64,000 nt of DNA from positions 1 through 64,000 of the forward strand of contig JASSUJ010000001.1 of assembly GCA_031963405.1 (NCBI GenBank). Reading direction: 5' to 3'. The notes under the pieces were generated by a model. The model saw nothing but the letters and a program-made list of their open reading frames with translations. It was not told where the DNA came from and searched no databases. The stretch's first letter is position 1; each line of letters opens with the position of its first letter. Below are positions 33,594-42,192 of the stretch, one piece after another. The position numbers and the translations under genes were made by a program. This DNA comes from JASSUD01 sp031963405 (GTDB taxonomy: Bacteria > Pseudomonadota > Gammaproteobacteria > Burkholderiales > Burkholderiaceae).

Positions 33594-34481
33594 TCAGCCT
33601 TCAGATAATTCGTGTGCAGCAGTTTGACTAGAGGCCTCATTCAAATCACGCTGCACCAGTAGCATATGAATTTGACGAGCGTCGCTGCGTAGAATTTCAA
33701 AGGTTAAATCGTCAATTTTGACTTTTTCGCCCCGATGCGGCACATGCCCAAAATGTTGGATCACGAAGCCGCCGATGGTATCCGCTTCATCGCTGCTGTA
33801 ATCAGTACCGAAGACTTCGTTGAATTGCTCAATTTCCGTCAAGGCGCGGGTTCGGTAGTGGCCATCAGGTAAACGAATAATATTGTCTTCGTCTTCATCA
33901 AAGTCATATTCGTCTTCAATATCGCCAACAATCTGTTCTAGTACGTCTTCAATGGTGACGAGTCCTGCCACACCGCCATATTCATCGACGACAATCGCAA
34001 TGTGGTTGTGCGTTACTCGAAAGTCGTGCAGCAGGGTATTTAAGCGTTTTGATTCGGGAATAAATACCGCTGGGCGCAGCATGCCGCGTATATCGCAGTC
34101 TTCTTCTGCGTAAAAGCGCAGTAAATCTTTAGCCAGCAAAATACCGATCACGTTGTCACGGTTACCTTCATAAACGGGGTAGCGTGAATGTGCTTTGTCC
34201 AGCACAAATGGCATTAAAGTGGCAGCGCTATCGGTAATATTAATCGCATTAATTTGGACGCGCGGCACCATGATGTCGCGTGCGCACAAATCAGCCATTT
34301 GAAATACACCCTCAATCATCGCGAGCGAATCAGCTTCAATTAAATTCCGACTGTGTGCCTCTTGCAGAATTTCGAGCAGTTCGCTACGTGTTTCAGGTTC
34401 AGGGGAGATCAGATTAGTTAAACGTTCAAGTAGCGAGCGTGGGCGCTCAGCAATCTTGTGTCTGGGGTAAGGGTCATTCAT
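33594..34481 (-). CDS. corC: CorC/YbeX-type protein with CBS pair
   Basis: Cytoplasmic protein linked to magnesium/cobalt export and, in the ybeY context, to ribosome maintenance. From the ATG at 34481 (MNDPYPRHK) it has 295 residues: a pair of CBS domains (about 65-190; ARDIMVPRVQINAINITDS, and VVDEYGGVAGLVTIEDVLEQ) and a C-terminal CorC_HlyC domain (about 205-290). A start seven codons earlier is open but unlikely. Its ATG overlaps the end of ybeY (ATGAATGA), so the two are translationally coupled. Confidence 0.93.
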   Translation of the reverse strand: MNDPYPRHKIAERPRSLLERLTNLISPEPETRSELLEILQEAHSRNLIEADSLAMIEGVFQMADLCARDIMVPRVQINAINITDSAATLMPFVLDKAHSRYPVYEGNRDNVIGILLAKDLLRFYAEEDCDIRGMLRPAVFIPESKRLNTLLHDFRVTHNHIAIVVDEYGGVAGLVTIEDVLEQIVGDIEDEYDFDEDEDNIIRLPDGHYRTRALTEIEQFNEVFGTDYSSDEADTIGGFVIQHFGHVPHRGEKVKIDDLTFEILRSDARQIHMLLVQRDLNEASSQTAAHELSEG

Positions 34482-34938
34482 CTTGGGAATAGGGATTAGC
34501 AAAGCCTAGCTTGGTGAGGATATCTATTTCGCGAGCTTCCATTTCTTGTGCTGGTGCATCTTCGTCATGATCGTAGCCTTGTGCGTGCAGTACGCCATGC
34601 ACGATCAGGTGCGCATAATGAGCGGCGAGGGTTTTGTTTTGTTGTTGAGCTTCAGTTTCGATAACTGGGCAACACAAAACAATATCGCTCAGCACCCGCT
34701 CATTTTCGTAGCTTGGGTAATCAAACGTTAGCACGTTGGTGGCTTTTGCTTTGCTTCGATAGGTCCGGTTGAGTCGGAGGCCTTCGCGCTCGCCAACAAA
34801 ACGCAACGTGAATTGAGCATCTCGTGACAGGGCAGCCTTAATCCAACGTCTGAGCGTCATGCGTGGCAGTAGCGCTTTATGTTCTGCAAAGCGAGGCGGA
34901 TATTGTACGGTTAGCGCTAGACGGGGAGGGCGTTTCAT
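34474..34938 (-). CDS. ybeY: Endoribonuclease YbeY
   Basis: Zinc-dependent endoribonuclease for 16S rRNA 3'-end maturation and ribosome quality control. 154 residues. The zinc site is H-x3-H-x5-H in HGVLHAQGYDHDED (about 113-126). The central fold segment LNRTYRSKAKATNVLTFDY is typical. Its start overlaps the phoH stop by four bases (ATGA) and its end overlaps corC, giving a compact phoH-ybeY-corC operon. Confidence 0.95.
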   Translation of the reverse strand: MKRPPRLALTVQYPPRFAEHKALLPRMTLRRWIKAALSRDAQFTLRFVGEREGLRLNRTYRSKAKATNVLTFDYPSYENERVLSDIVLCCPVIETEAQQQNKTLAAHYAHLIVHGVLHAQGYDHDEDAPAQEMEAREIDILTKLGFANPYSQDE

Positions 34939-35972
34939 CGGTGTTTGTGTGTGTTGGTTTGGTCGGCATGCGCGGCGTAAGCTTCAACGATGCGCGCTAC
35001 TAACGGGTGGCGCACTACATCAGCACTACTAAAGTGCGTTAACGCAATGCCGCGTATGTCAGAGAGAATCGTAAGCGCTTCTCCAAGACCGCTTTTTTGC
35101 GCGCGTGGCAGATCAACTTGGGTCGTGTCCCCAGTAATGACCGCTTTTGAGCCAAAGCCAATACGTGTAAGAAACATTTTCATCTGCTCAGGCGTGGTGT
35201 TTTGCGCCTCGTCGAGGATGATAAAAGCATGATTCAACGTACGTCCGCGCATATATGCAAGCGGCGCGATTTCGATGGCTTGTCGCTCAAATAGCTTATT
35301 CGTTTTATCAAAACCAAGCAGATCATAGAGCGCATCGTAAAGCGGGCGCAAATAAGGGTCGACTTTTTGGCTCAGATCTCCGGGCAAGAAGCCTAGCCGT
35401 TCACCCGCCTCAACCGCTGGGCGGGTTAAAACGATACGTTTAACTTGGTCACGCTCTAGCGCATCCACCGCGCAGGCTACGGCTAAATAGGTTTTGCCAG
35501 TGCCCGCTGGCCCCGTGCCAAAGGTGATATCGTGCGACAGAATATTTTTTAGATAGGTGCGTTGCACCGGCGTGCGCCCACGTAAATCAGGGCGACGCGT
35601 ATAGAGTGTGAGTGCCGATTGCTCTTCAGTGTCTGTTGCAAGCGGTAGCGTCGTCGCCACTTTATCTGGATGGTCTGCATTGTCGATGGCCATACGTTGG
35701 CGGGCCTCAAGCAGTCCAAACTGAATGTCATCGAGCGATAACGGATGCTTCGCTAGCTTATAAAATTTCTCAAGCGCAGCCAGCGCTAACTGCGCGTATT
35801 GACCGCTTACGCTAATTTGATGTCCCCGTCGTCTTAGGGTGACGTCGAGCGCTTGTTCAATTTGGCGCAAATTCTCGTCAAGCGGGCCGCACAAGTTAGC
35901 CAGCTGCACATTGCCTTGCTGGGGGGCGGTAAAAGCTAAAGAAGTGTTAGAAGTTTTTTTAGGAGCTGGCAA
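34935..35972 (-). CDS. phoH: PhoH family ATPase
   Basis: A cytoplasmic PhoH-like (PhoL/YbeZ) P-loop ATPase of 345 residues, associated with YbeY in RNA metabolism. Walker A is GTGPAGTGKTYLAV (about 156-169), Walker B is AFIILDEAQNTTPEQMKMFL (about 249-268) and VITGDTTQVDLP follows. An N-terminal KH-like region precedes. The only start that makes sense is a TTG at 35972, two bases after the miaB stop, with no strong ribosome site, so it probably depends on coupling to miaB. Confidence 0.94.
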   Translation of the reverse strand: MPAPKKTSNTSLAFTAPQQGNVQLANLCGPLDENLRQIEQALDVTLRRRGHQISVSGQYAQLALAALEKFYKLAKHPLSLDDIQFGLLEARQRMAIDNADHPDKVATTLPLATDTEEQSALTLYTRRPDLRGRTPVQRTYLKNILSHDITFGTGPAGTGKTYLAVACAVDALERDQVKRIVLTRPAVEAGERLGFLPGDLSQKVDPYLRPLYDALYDLLGFDKTNKLFERQAIEIAPLAYMRGRTLNHAFIILDEAQNTTPEQMKMFLTRIGFGSKAVITGDTTQVDLPRAQKSGLGEALTILSDIRGIALTHFSSADVVRHPLVARIVEAYAAHADQTNTHKHR

Positions 35973-35974
35973 AG

Positions 35975-37375
35975 TTAAGTTTCGTATAAGTGAGTAAGAG
36001 GTTCATCGGCTATGACCAGCGAGCCGCCTAAGGAGTGGGCGTAAGCTTTTTCAATTTTGACATCGATCAGCTGCCCAATTAGGCGCGCGTGCTGGGCAGG
36101 TGGCACAAAGAAGTTAACAACCCGGTTATTTTCAGTGCGACCGCATAGCTCATCGGCATTTTTACGTGACGGTCCTTCGACTAGCACGGATTCAATTTTA
36201 CCTACCATCGATGCGCTGATTTTCTTCTCATTCACTTCCAGCGCTGCTTGTAAACGATGTAGCCGCGCCAGTTTAACTTCATGCGGGGTCTCATCGACTA
36301 AATTAGCAGCTGGCGTGCCAGGGCGAGGGCTGTATATAAAAGAAAAACTTGCGTCGTAGCCGATACTGTCAACTAAATCCATGAGCTTATTAAAATCGTC
36401 ATCCGTTTCGCCTGGGAAACCAACGATAAAATCGGTAGATAAACAAATATCAGGACGGATGGCACGCAGGCGTCGCACGATGGATTTGTACTCGAGTACC
36501 GTATAGCCGCGCTTCATCGCCGCTAAAATCCGATCTGAACCGTGCTGCACAGGTAAATGCAGATGGTTAGCTAGCTTAGGTATGCGTGCATAAGTATCAA
36601 TTAGGCGTTGCGTAAATTCCTTTGGATGTGAGGTGGTAAAGCGAATGCGTTCAATCCCAGGGATTTCGGCAACGCATTCTATGAGCGTCGAAAAATCGGC
36701 AATTTGCCCCGCCTCTTCGCTGTCGCTATGATGCGACTGCTTGGAGAAAACGCCGCGATAGCCATTCACATTTTGTCCGAGTAATGTAACTTCACGCACG
36801 TCTTGCTCAGCCAAACAAGCAATCTCAGTCAATATGTCATCGAGCGGCCTTGAAACTTCCTCGCCACGTGTATAAGGGACGACGCAGTAACTGCAGTATT
36901 TACTACAGCCTTCCATAATTGATACAAAAGCGCTTGGGCCGTCGGTGCGTGGCGGTGGCAGATGGTCAAATTTCTCGATTTCAGGAAAAGAGATATCAAC
37001 CTGAGCCTGGCCAGTGCGACGCCGTTGCTCAACTAATGCAGGTAAACGATGCAAAGTCTGCGGGCCAAACACGACATCGACATACGGCGCCCGCGTCATA
37101 ATCGCCGCGCCTTCTTGGCTGGCCACACAACCGCCAACGCCGACCAGCAGGTTAGGATTCTTTTCTTTCAGCTCACGTACTCGACCCAAATCAGAAAAAA
37201 GCTTTTCTTGCGCTTTCTCGCGCACCGAGCAGGTGTTGAACAGAATGATATCCGCGTCTTGCGCTACCTCAGTCTGAGTAAAATTTTCTGCTTGTGCTAA
37301 GACGTCGACCATTTTGTCAGAGTCGTATTCATTCATCTGACAGCCAAAGGTTTTGACGAAGACTTTTTTATTCAT
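35975..37375 (-). CDS. miaB: tRNA-2-methylthio-N6-dimethylallyladenosine synthase MiaB
   Basis: Radical-SAM enzyme that adds the methylthio group to i6A37 of tRNAs. 466 residues. N-terminal UPF0004 domain with the three cluster Cys (Cys12, Cys49, Cys83), radical-SAM Cys157-x3-Cys161-x2-Cys164 in GCSKYCSYCVVPYTRGEE, and a TRAM domain at the C-terminus (about 385-450). First gene of the miaB-phoH-ybeY-corC operon. Length and motifs are normal. Confidence 0.97.
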   Translation of the reverse strand: MNKKVFVKTFGCQMNEYDSDKMVDVLAQAENFTQTEVAQDADIILFNTCSVREKAQEKLFSDLGRVRELKEKNPNLLVGVGGCVASQEGAAIMTRAPYVDVVFGPQTLHRLPALVEQRRRTGQAQVDISFPEIEKFDHLPPPRTDGPSAFVSIMEGCSKYCSYCVVPYTRGEEVSRPLDDILTEIACLAEQDVREVTLLGQNVNGYRGVFSKQSHHSDSEEAGQIADFSTLIECVAEIPGIERIRFTTSHPKEFTQRLIDTYARIPKLANHLHLPVQHGSDRILAAMKRGYTVLEYKSIVRRLRAIRPDICLSTDFIVGFPGETDDDFNKLMDLVDSIGYDASFSFIYSPRPGTPAANLVDETPHEVKLARLHRLQAALEVNEKKISASMVGKIESVLVEGPSRKNADELCGRTENNRVVNFFVPPAQHARLIGQLIDVKIEKAYAHSLGGSLVIADEPLTHLYET

Positions 37376-37483
37376 AAAAAATGTAGACCGAAGTGATTGG
37401 TCTTAATTAACTGAGCTCAGTTAATTAAGAAGTAGGTTAATCAATCGTTCAGTAATGGGTAAGCTAAGGAAGGTTTGCTTAAG

Positions 37484-37669
37484 TCAGATAGCAGCGTCGT
37501 ATCTCACTGCTAATATTTGTGCACTACCTAAGTCGGCATGCTGTGCATCTGATTTATGCCACCTTTCTTTAGCGATCCAGTCAGGCAGTGAATTAACTGC
37601 TAACTGAGAAAAGCCCTGAATCAATTGAGACCAAGCAATGCTGGCGGGGACACTATATACCTTAGGCAT
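37484..37669 (-). CDS. Small frame of uncertain status
   Basis: A 61-codon frame (MPKVYSVPASIAWSQLIQGF...) with a protein-like composition, open eight codons further upstream. No ribosome site and no family recognised. It may be a fragment of a lost gene. The remaining gap 37376-37828 holds only this and a family B repeat. Confidence 0.25.
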   Translation of the reverse strand: MPKVYSVPASIAWSQLIQGFSQLAVNSLPDWIAKERWHKSDAQHADLGSAQILAVRYDAAI

Positions 37670-37749
37670 AAAGGCATGAAGCTGCGCGGGCTTGATTCAG
37701 AGTTTCCTTAGCTGCTGATTATATCTTTTGCTTTTCCAAACTGGCTGAA

Positions 37750-37815
37750 AACTTGTAGATTGGGGTGAAAGGGCTTGATGCAATACAGAACCCGATATCA
37801 GCCACTTTTGAAGAG
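37750..37815. repeat. Dispersed repeat family B, copy 4 (partial)
   Basis: GTAGATTGGGGTGAAAGGG and GATGCAATACAGAACCCG align with the copies at 26470 and 27308, with several differences. It ends about 15 bases before the dppF stop codon. Confidence 0.45.
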
Positions 37816-37828
37816 GGTGAACAAGTTC

Positions 37829-38833
37829 TTACACATCCATCTCTTCTGCCCGGTGACATGCCACCATGCGGCCGTCGACTGCGCGTAGAGCTGGGGCTTC
37901 TTGGCGGCAGCGTTCAATGGCATAGGGGCAGCGTGGGTTAAAAGCGCAGCCAGAAGGTGGGTTAAGCGGGGAAGGCAATTCGCCCTGAATTGGAATTCTC
38001 ACGCGCCTATCAGCCTGATACATAGCAGGCGTGGCCGACATTAACATGCGTGTATAGGGATGGCGAGGACGGGAGAAAATTGTCTGCTTGTCACCGATTT
38101 CAGCAATGCTGCCGAAATACATCACCATCACCTCATGGGCGATATGCTCAACGACTGATAGGTTATGCGAGATAAATACGTAGCTTGTGTTAAAGCGATC
38201 TTGCAAATCCATAAACAGATTCAATATCTGAGCCTGAATGGAAACATCAAGTGCAGAGACGGGTTCGTCAGCCACGACAATCGATGGCTTTAAAATCATG
38301 GCCCGTGCAATTGCAATCCGTTGTCGTTGACCGCCTGAGAACATATGTGGATAGCGCTTGGCATGTTCAGTACGCAGGCCAACTGTATGGAGAGCTTCTA
38401 GTATGCGTTCGGCGCGTTCGGCAGCGCCAAGTGATGTGTTGACGAGCAATGGCTCAGTTAAAGTAGCGGCAATCGTTTTGCGTGGATTTAATGAGGCAAA
38501 AGGATTTTGAAACACCATTTGCACGCACTGTCGTAAGGCAGCAGGCACTTTACGAGCGGCAAAGTTGACTGCTTGGCCATTGAGTATTAGTGAGCCGGCG
38601 TTAGGCGTTTCAATCATGGTTAGCTGACGCGCGAGCGTCGATTTGCCACAACCGGATTCTCCAACCACAGCGAGTGTTTTACCGCGTGTGACGGCAAATG
38701 ACACATCATTGAGGGCTTTCACTACATTGCTGCCAAAAAAGCCATCCCGAACCGTATAGTGTTTGCTCAAATGCTGAGCAATCAGAACGCTCTCGGATTG
38801 CATGGGGGCGGGCTGAAGCAAGGGAAGATTCAT
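37829..38833 (-). CDS. dppF: Dipeptide ABC transporter ATP-binding protein DppF
   Basis: One of two ATPase subunits that energise dipeptide uptake. 334 residues. Walker A is VGESGCGKSTLARQL (about 57-71), signature is MFSGGQRQRIAIARAM, and Walker B is IVVADEPVSALDVS. The C-terminal oligopeptide-transporter extension with a Cys-rich site (PSGCAFNPRCPYAIERC) is typical of DppF/OppF. It overlaps dppD by four bases. The last gene of the dpp operon. Confidence 0.94.
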   Translation of the reverse strand: MNLPLLQPAPMQSESVLIAQHLSKHYTVRDGFFGSNVVKALNDVSFAVTRGKTLAVVGESGCGKSTLARQLTMIETPNAGSLILNGQAVNFAARKVPAALRQCVQMVFQNPFASLNPRKTIAATLTEPLLVNTSLGAAERAERILEALHTVGLRTEHAKRYPHMFSGGQRQRIAIARAMILKPSIVVADEPVSALDVSIQAQILNLFMDLQDRFNTSYVFISHNLSVVEHIAHEVMVMYFGSIAEIGDKQTIFSRPRHPYTRMLMSATPAMYQADRRVRIPIQGELPSPLNPPSGCAFNPRCPYAIERCRQEAPALRAVDGRMVACHRAEEMDV

Positions 38834-39825
38834 CGCATATCTCCAGCTAGTGCTTCAAGATTAAGTGGCTTGATGCAGCGCGCTTGCGCTATTTTTTGTC
38901 CATCGAGCTCTAAAGTGGCGAGCGCAGGCCGTCCTTGATTGCAAGCTTCAATCCTATATTTGCAGCGTGGCGCAAATAAGCAGCCGCTAGGACGATCATT
39001 GCGGCCTGGCACTAAGCCCGGTAGGGCGGCTAAGCGCTTTGCACCACGGTTATGTTCAGGAATCGCTGCTAGTAACGCCTGTGTATAAGGATGGTGCGGC
39101 TTGTCGAAGATAGCGGGAACCTGATTGGTCTCAATAATTTGGCCTGCATACATAACGGCTACACGTTGTGCTACTTCAGCTACCACAGCCAAATCATGCG
39201 AAATTAAGATTAACGCCATGCCATATTGTTTTTGCAAATCCATCAGTAATTGCATGATCTGCGCTTGGATGGTGACATCAAGCGCTGTAGTCGGTTCATC
39301 CGCTATCAGTAGCTTAGGTTTGCACGCAATTGCCATGGCAATCATCACGCGCTGATTCATGCCGCCCGATAATTGGTGTGGAAAGGCGTTGAGCCGGTTT
39401 TTTGCATCAGCGATACCCACTTGATCAAGCAATTCAAGTGTGCGCGCTTCAAGCTGAGCGCCACGCAGCCTTTCATGCAGGCGTAATACCTCTTTAATTT
39501 GATTGCCAATCGTGTAGCTTGGATTAAGGCTTGCGGCCGCATCTTGAAACACCATGGACAAATCTTTGCCGGTAAGTTGGCGGCGTGCACGTGGTGAGGC
39601 GTTAAGCAAATCTTGCCCGGCGAAGGTGATAGCATCAGCACTCACTTTGCCTGGCGCATCAATCAAGCCCATTAAGGCTAGCATTGTCACGCTTTTGCCT
39701 GAGCCAGATTCGCCCACCACGCCCACTACTTCACCTGGTGCAATACTGAAATCAACTCCATCTACTGCGGCTAAGCCGTCAAAATCGACAGAGAGATTGG
39801 AGATTTTCAATAGCTTATTAGTCAT
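38830..39825 (-). CDS. dppD: Dipeptide ABC transporter ATP-binding protein DppD
   Basis: Second ATPase of the dipeptide importer. 331 residues. Walker A VGESGSGKSVTMLALMG (about 35-51), signature LSGGMNQRVMIAMAIA, Walker B LLIADEPTTALDVT and the C-terminal Cys motif PSGCLFAPRCKYRIEAC. It overlaps dppF. About 140 bases separate it from dppC. Confidence 0.94.
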   Translation of the reverse strand: MTNKLLKISNLSVDFDGLAAVDGVDFSIAPGEVVGVVGESGSGKSVTMLALMGLIDAPGKVSADAITFAGQDLLNASPRARRQLTGKDLSMVFQDAAASLNPSYTIGNQIKEVLRLHERLRGAQLEARTLELLDQVGIADAKNRLNAFPHQLSGGMNQRVMIAMAIACKPKLLIADEPTTALDVTIQAQIMQLLMDLQKQYGMALILISHDLAVVAEVAQRVAVMYAGQIIETNQVPAIFDKPHHPYTQALLAAIPEHNRGAKRLAALPGLVPGRNDRPSGCLFAPRCKYRIEACNQGRPALATLELDGQKIAQARCIKPLNLEALAGDMR

Positions 39826-39967
39826 CTAGAAAGTCTTCCTTGCCCATCTCTTGTTGTGCTTTGATAGATTGAGGAACTCAAGCACTATGGGTCTCTATAT
39901 TATGGTTTGAAGCTGCTTGACAGCTTCGAACGTAGGCGGAAATTGGGCGCACAGTCCTTACCCAATG

Positions 39968-40885
39968 TCAGGTTGTCCTTTTTAAACGTGGGTCTAGCGC
40001 ATCACGTAGGCCATCGCCTAAGACATTAATGGCGAGTACCGTCACTAAGATGGCAATGCCAGGCATCGTTACAATCCACCAAGCGCTGTCGATATAGTCG
40101 CGTGCGGAGGCGAGCATTGCGCCCCACTCAGCCAGTGGAGGTTGCACGCCAAGCCCTAAAAAGCCAAGCGCTGCTGCATCCAGAATGGCGGTAGAAAAAC
40201 CTAATGTGGCTTGCACAATCAAGGGTGCCGCGCAGTTTGGCAGTACTTGTGAAAACATCAGTCTGAGCGTGCCTGCACCCGCTACACGCGAAGCCACGAC
40301 ATACTCTTTATGCAGCTCGCTCAGGGCGGATGCACGTGTGAGCCGTACGTAGCTTGGCAAGGCAACTGTTGCAATGGCAAAAGTCGTATTCGCCAAGCCC
40401 GGGCCAAGCACGGCCACTACTGCAATAGCGAGTAAGAGCGAGGGTAGGGCGAGCAGGATATCGGTCAGGCGCATAATTGATGTGCCTAACCAAGCTGGGA
40501 AAAAAGCTGCACAAAGGCCAAGGGTAATGCCTGGCAGTAGCGCGAGAAATACCGATACTCCACCAATCCACAAAGAGAGACGGGCCCCATAGATGAGGCG
40601 CGACAGGATATCGCGTCCAGCCTCATCAGTGCCGAGTAGGAAATGTCGTGAGCCGCCCTCAAGCCAGGCCGGTGGAATTCTGACCACATCGCGGTATTGC
40701 TCGATCGGGCTGTGCGGTGCGAAAAAGGGCGCGCCCAGCGCAAGCACGATAAGTATGAGTAGTAAGACGCCGGCGACAAGCGCCCCGCGATTCATACTGA
40801 AATGCCGCCAGAATTCGCGTAGCGCGGCAAAATGATCAACTGGGGCTGGGGCAGGAGAGGCAAGCTGTGCTTGAAGTTCGCTCAT
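39968..40885 (-). CDS. dppC: Dipeptide ABC transporter permease DppC
   Basis: Inner-membrane permease subunit, 305 residues. An N-terminal cytoplasmic arm is followed by a first helix (VAGVLLLILIVLALGAPFF, about 38-56) and the family segment HFLLGTDEAGRDILSRLIYG (about 80-99). Five further helices follow, with the EAA coupling loop near SELHKEYVVASRVAGAG. It begins 22 bases after dppB. Confidence 0.94.
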   Translation of the reverse strand: MSELQAQLASPAPAPVDHFAALREFWRHFSMNRGALVAGVLLLILIVLALGAPFFAPHSPIEQYRDVVRIPPAWLEGGSRHFLLGTDEAGRDILSRLIYGARLSLWIGGVSVFLALLPGITLGLCAAFFPAWLGTSIMRLTDILLALPSLLLAIAVVAVLGPGLANTTFAIATVALPSYVRLTRASALSELHKEYVVASRVAGAGTLRLMFSQVLPNCAAPLIVQATLGFSTAILDAAALGFLGLGVQPPLAEWGAMLASARDYIDSAWWIVTMPGIAILVTVLAINVLGDGLRDALDPRLKRTT

Positions 40886-40907
40886 TATTTATTTTGCATC
40901 GTTTGTT

Positions 40908-41918
40908 CTATCTTGTATGCCGGATACGTGGATTCAGTGTGCCATAGAGCAGATCGACGAGCAGATTAACGATAATCACGACCAGCGCAATAAGTAGAAT
41001 GCCACCCTGCACCACAGGGTAATCGCGTCGGCTAATTGCATCGATCAGCCATTTGCCCACACCCGGCCAAGAAAAAATGGTTTCGGTAAGCACGGCACCC
41101 GCCATCAGCGTACTCACTTGTAAACCAATCACTGTTACCACTGGAATTAAGGCATTGCGCAACGCGTGCTTAATGATCACGCGAGCGGGTGATAAGCCTT
41201 TGGCGCGTGCTGCGCGGATGTAATCTTCGCGCAGTACTTCAAGCATGGAGGAGCGGGTCATGCGTGCAATGACCGCAAGTGGAATGGTGCCGAGCACAAT
41301 GGCGGGTAAGAGCAAATGGATAAAGGCTGAGGCCAACGCGCCCTTATCGTCTGCAAGCCACGCATCAATCAGCATAAAACCTGTGGTGGCTGGCACGTCA
41401 TATTCAATCGCAATGCGGCCTGAAACAGGGGTTAAACCAAGCTTGACCGAGAACAGCATGATGAGAATTAAGCCCCACCAGAAAATCGGCATCGAATAAC
41501 CCGCGAGCGCAGTACTCATCACGCCATGATCGACAGCAGTGCCGCGCTTAAGCGCGGCAGCAATGCCCGCTGGCAAGCCGATAATGACAGCAAAGAGGAG
41601 AGCACATAGCGCAAGCTCGAGGGTAGCGGGAAAGCGCGCCGCAAATTCCTCTAAGACGCTGGTATTGGTAATAAGTGAAGTGCCTAAATCGCCTTGTACA
41701 GCGCGGCCGATATAGTGCGCATATTGCACAGGTAACGGTGCGTCGAGCCCAAAGCGATGCATGGCAGCGGCGTGCAGCTCAGGGTCAACCGCGCGCTCTC
41801 CCATCATGATTTCGATTGGGTCGCCTGGAATCAAATGCACCAGGGCGAAGGTAAATAGCGTAATGCCGATGCAGGTCGGCAATAGCATGCCGATATGGCG
41901 CAGAATAAATCGCAGCAT
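40908..41918 (-). CDS. dppB: Dipeptide ABC transporter permease DppB
   Basis: Inner-membrane permease subunit, 336 residues, with six membrane helices. The family start MLRFILRHIGMLLPTCIGIT and VHLIPGDPIEIMMGERA are clear, and the coupling loop is REDYIRAARAKGLSPARVI. About 270 bases separate it from dppA, a gap that includes a long inverted repeat. Confidence 0.94.
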   Translation of the reverse strand: MLRFILRHIGMLLPTCIGITLFTFALVHLIPGDPIEIMMGERAVDPELHAAAMHRFGLDAPLPVQYAHYIGRAVQGDLGTSLITNTSVLEEFAARFPATLELALCALLFAVIIGLPAGIAAALKRGTAVDHGVMSTALAGYSMPIFWWGLILIMLFSVKLGLTPVSGRIAIEYDVPATTGFMLIDAWLADDKGALASAFIHLLLPAIVLGTIPLAVIARMTRSSMLEVLREDYIRAARAKGLSPARVIIKHALRNALIPVVTVIGLQVSTLMAGAVLTETIFSWPGVGKWLIDAISRRDYPVVQGGILLIALVVIIVNLLVDLLYGTLNPRIRHTR

Positions 41919-42060
41919 GTCTTTTAGATGTTTGATCCAGAAGCCTCAGCGGGCTGGTTGCTAACTTGCCAGATTAGTACTTGGAAATAGTCTGGTGCTA
42001 AGTCAGCGTAGCCGCTTTTTTTGTTTCTGCTGCTTCTGGTTTTCATGGTGAGATTGTCCG

Positions 42061-42168
42061 TTAGAACCTGTTTAGGCTTTCCCTAGGGCTTTTGTACCGC
42101 CTTGCCGTACAGAGTTGTACTGTCTGCGGCGGCACAAGGCCCCTAGGAAAACCCTAAACAGGTTCTAA
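42061..42168. repeat. Long inverted repeat between dppA and dppB
   Basis: The arms start TTAGAACCTGTTTAGG and end with its exact complement (16 perfect bases); with a few mismatches the pairing extends to about 41 bases per arm. The ends share the AGAACCTGT motif of repeat family A. It lies 25 bases after the dppA stop. It could lower transcription from dppA into dppB-C-D-F, a common way to make more binding protein than permease. Confidence 0.85.
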
Positions 42169-42192
42169 GAGAGGAGATTAGGCCTCCCTTTT

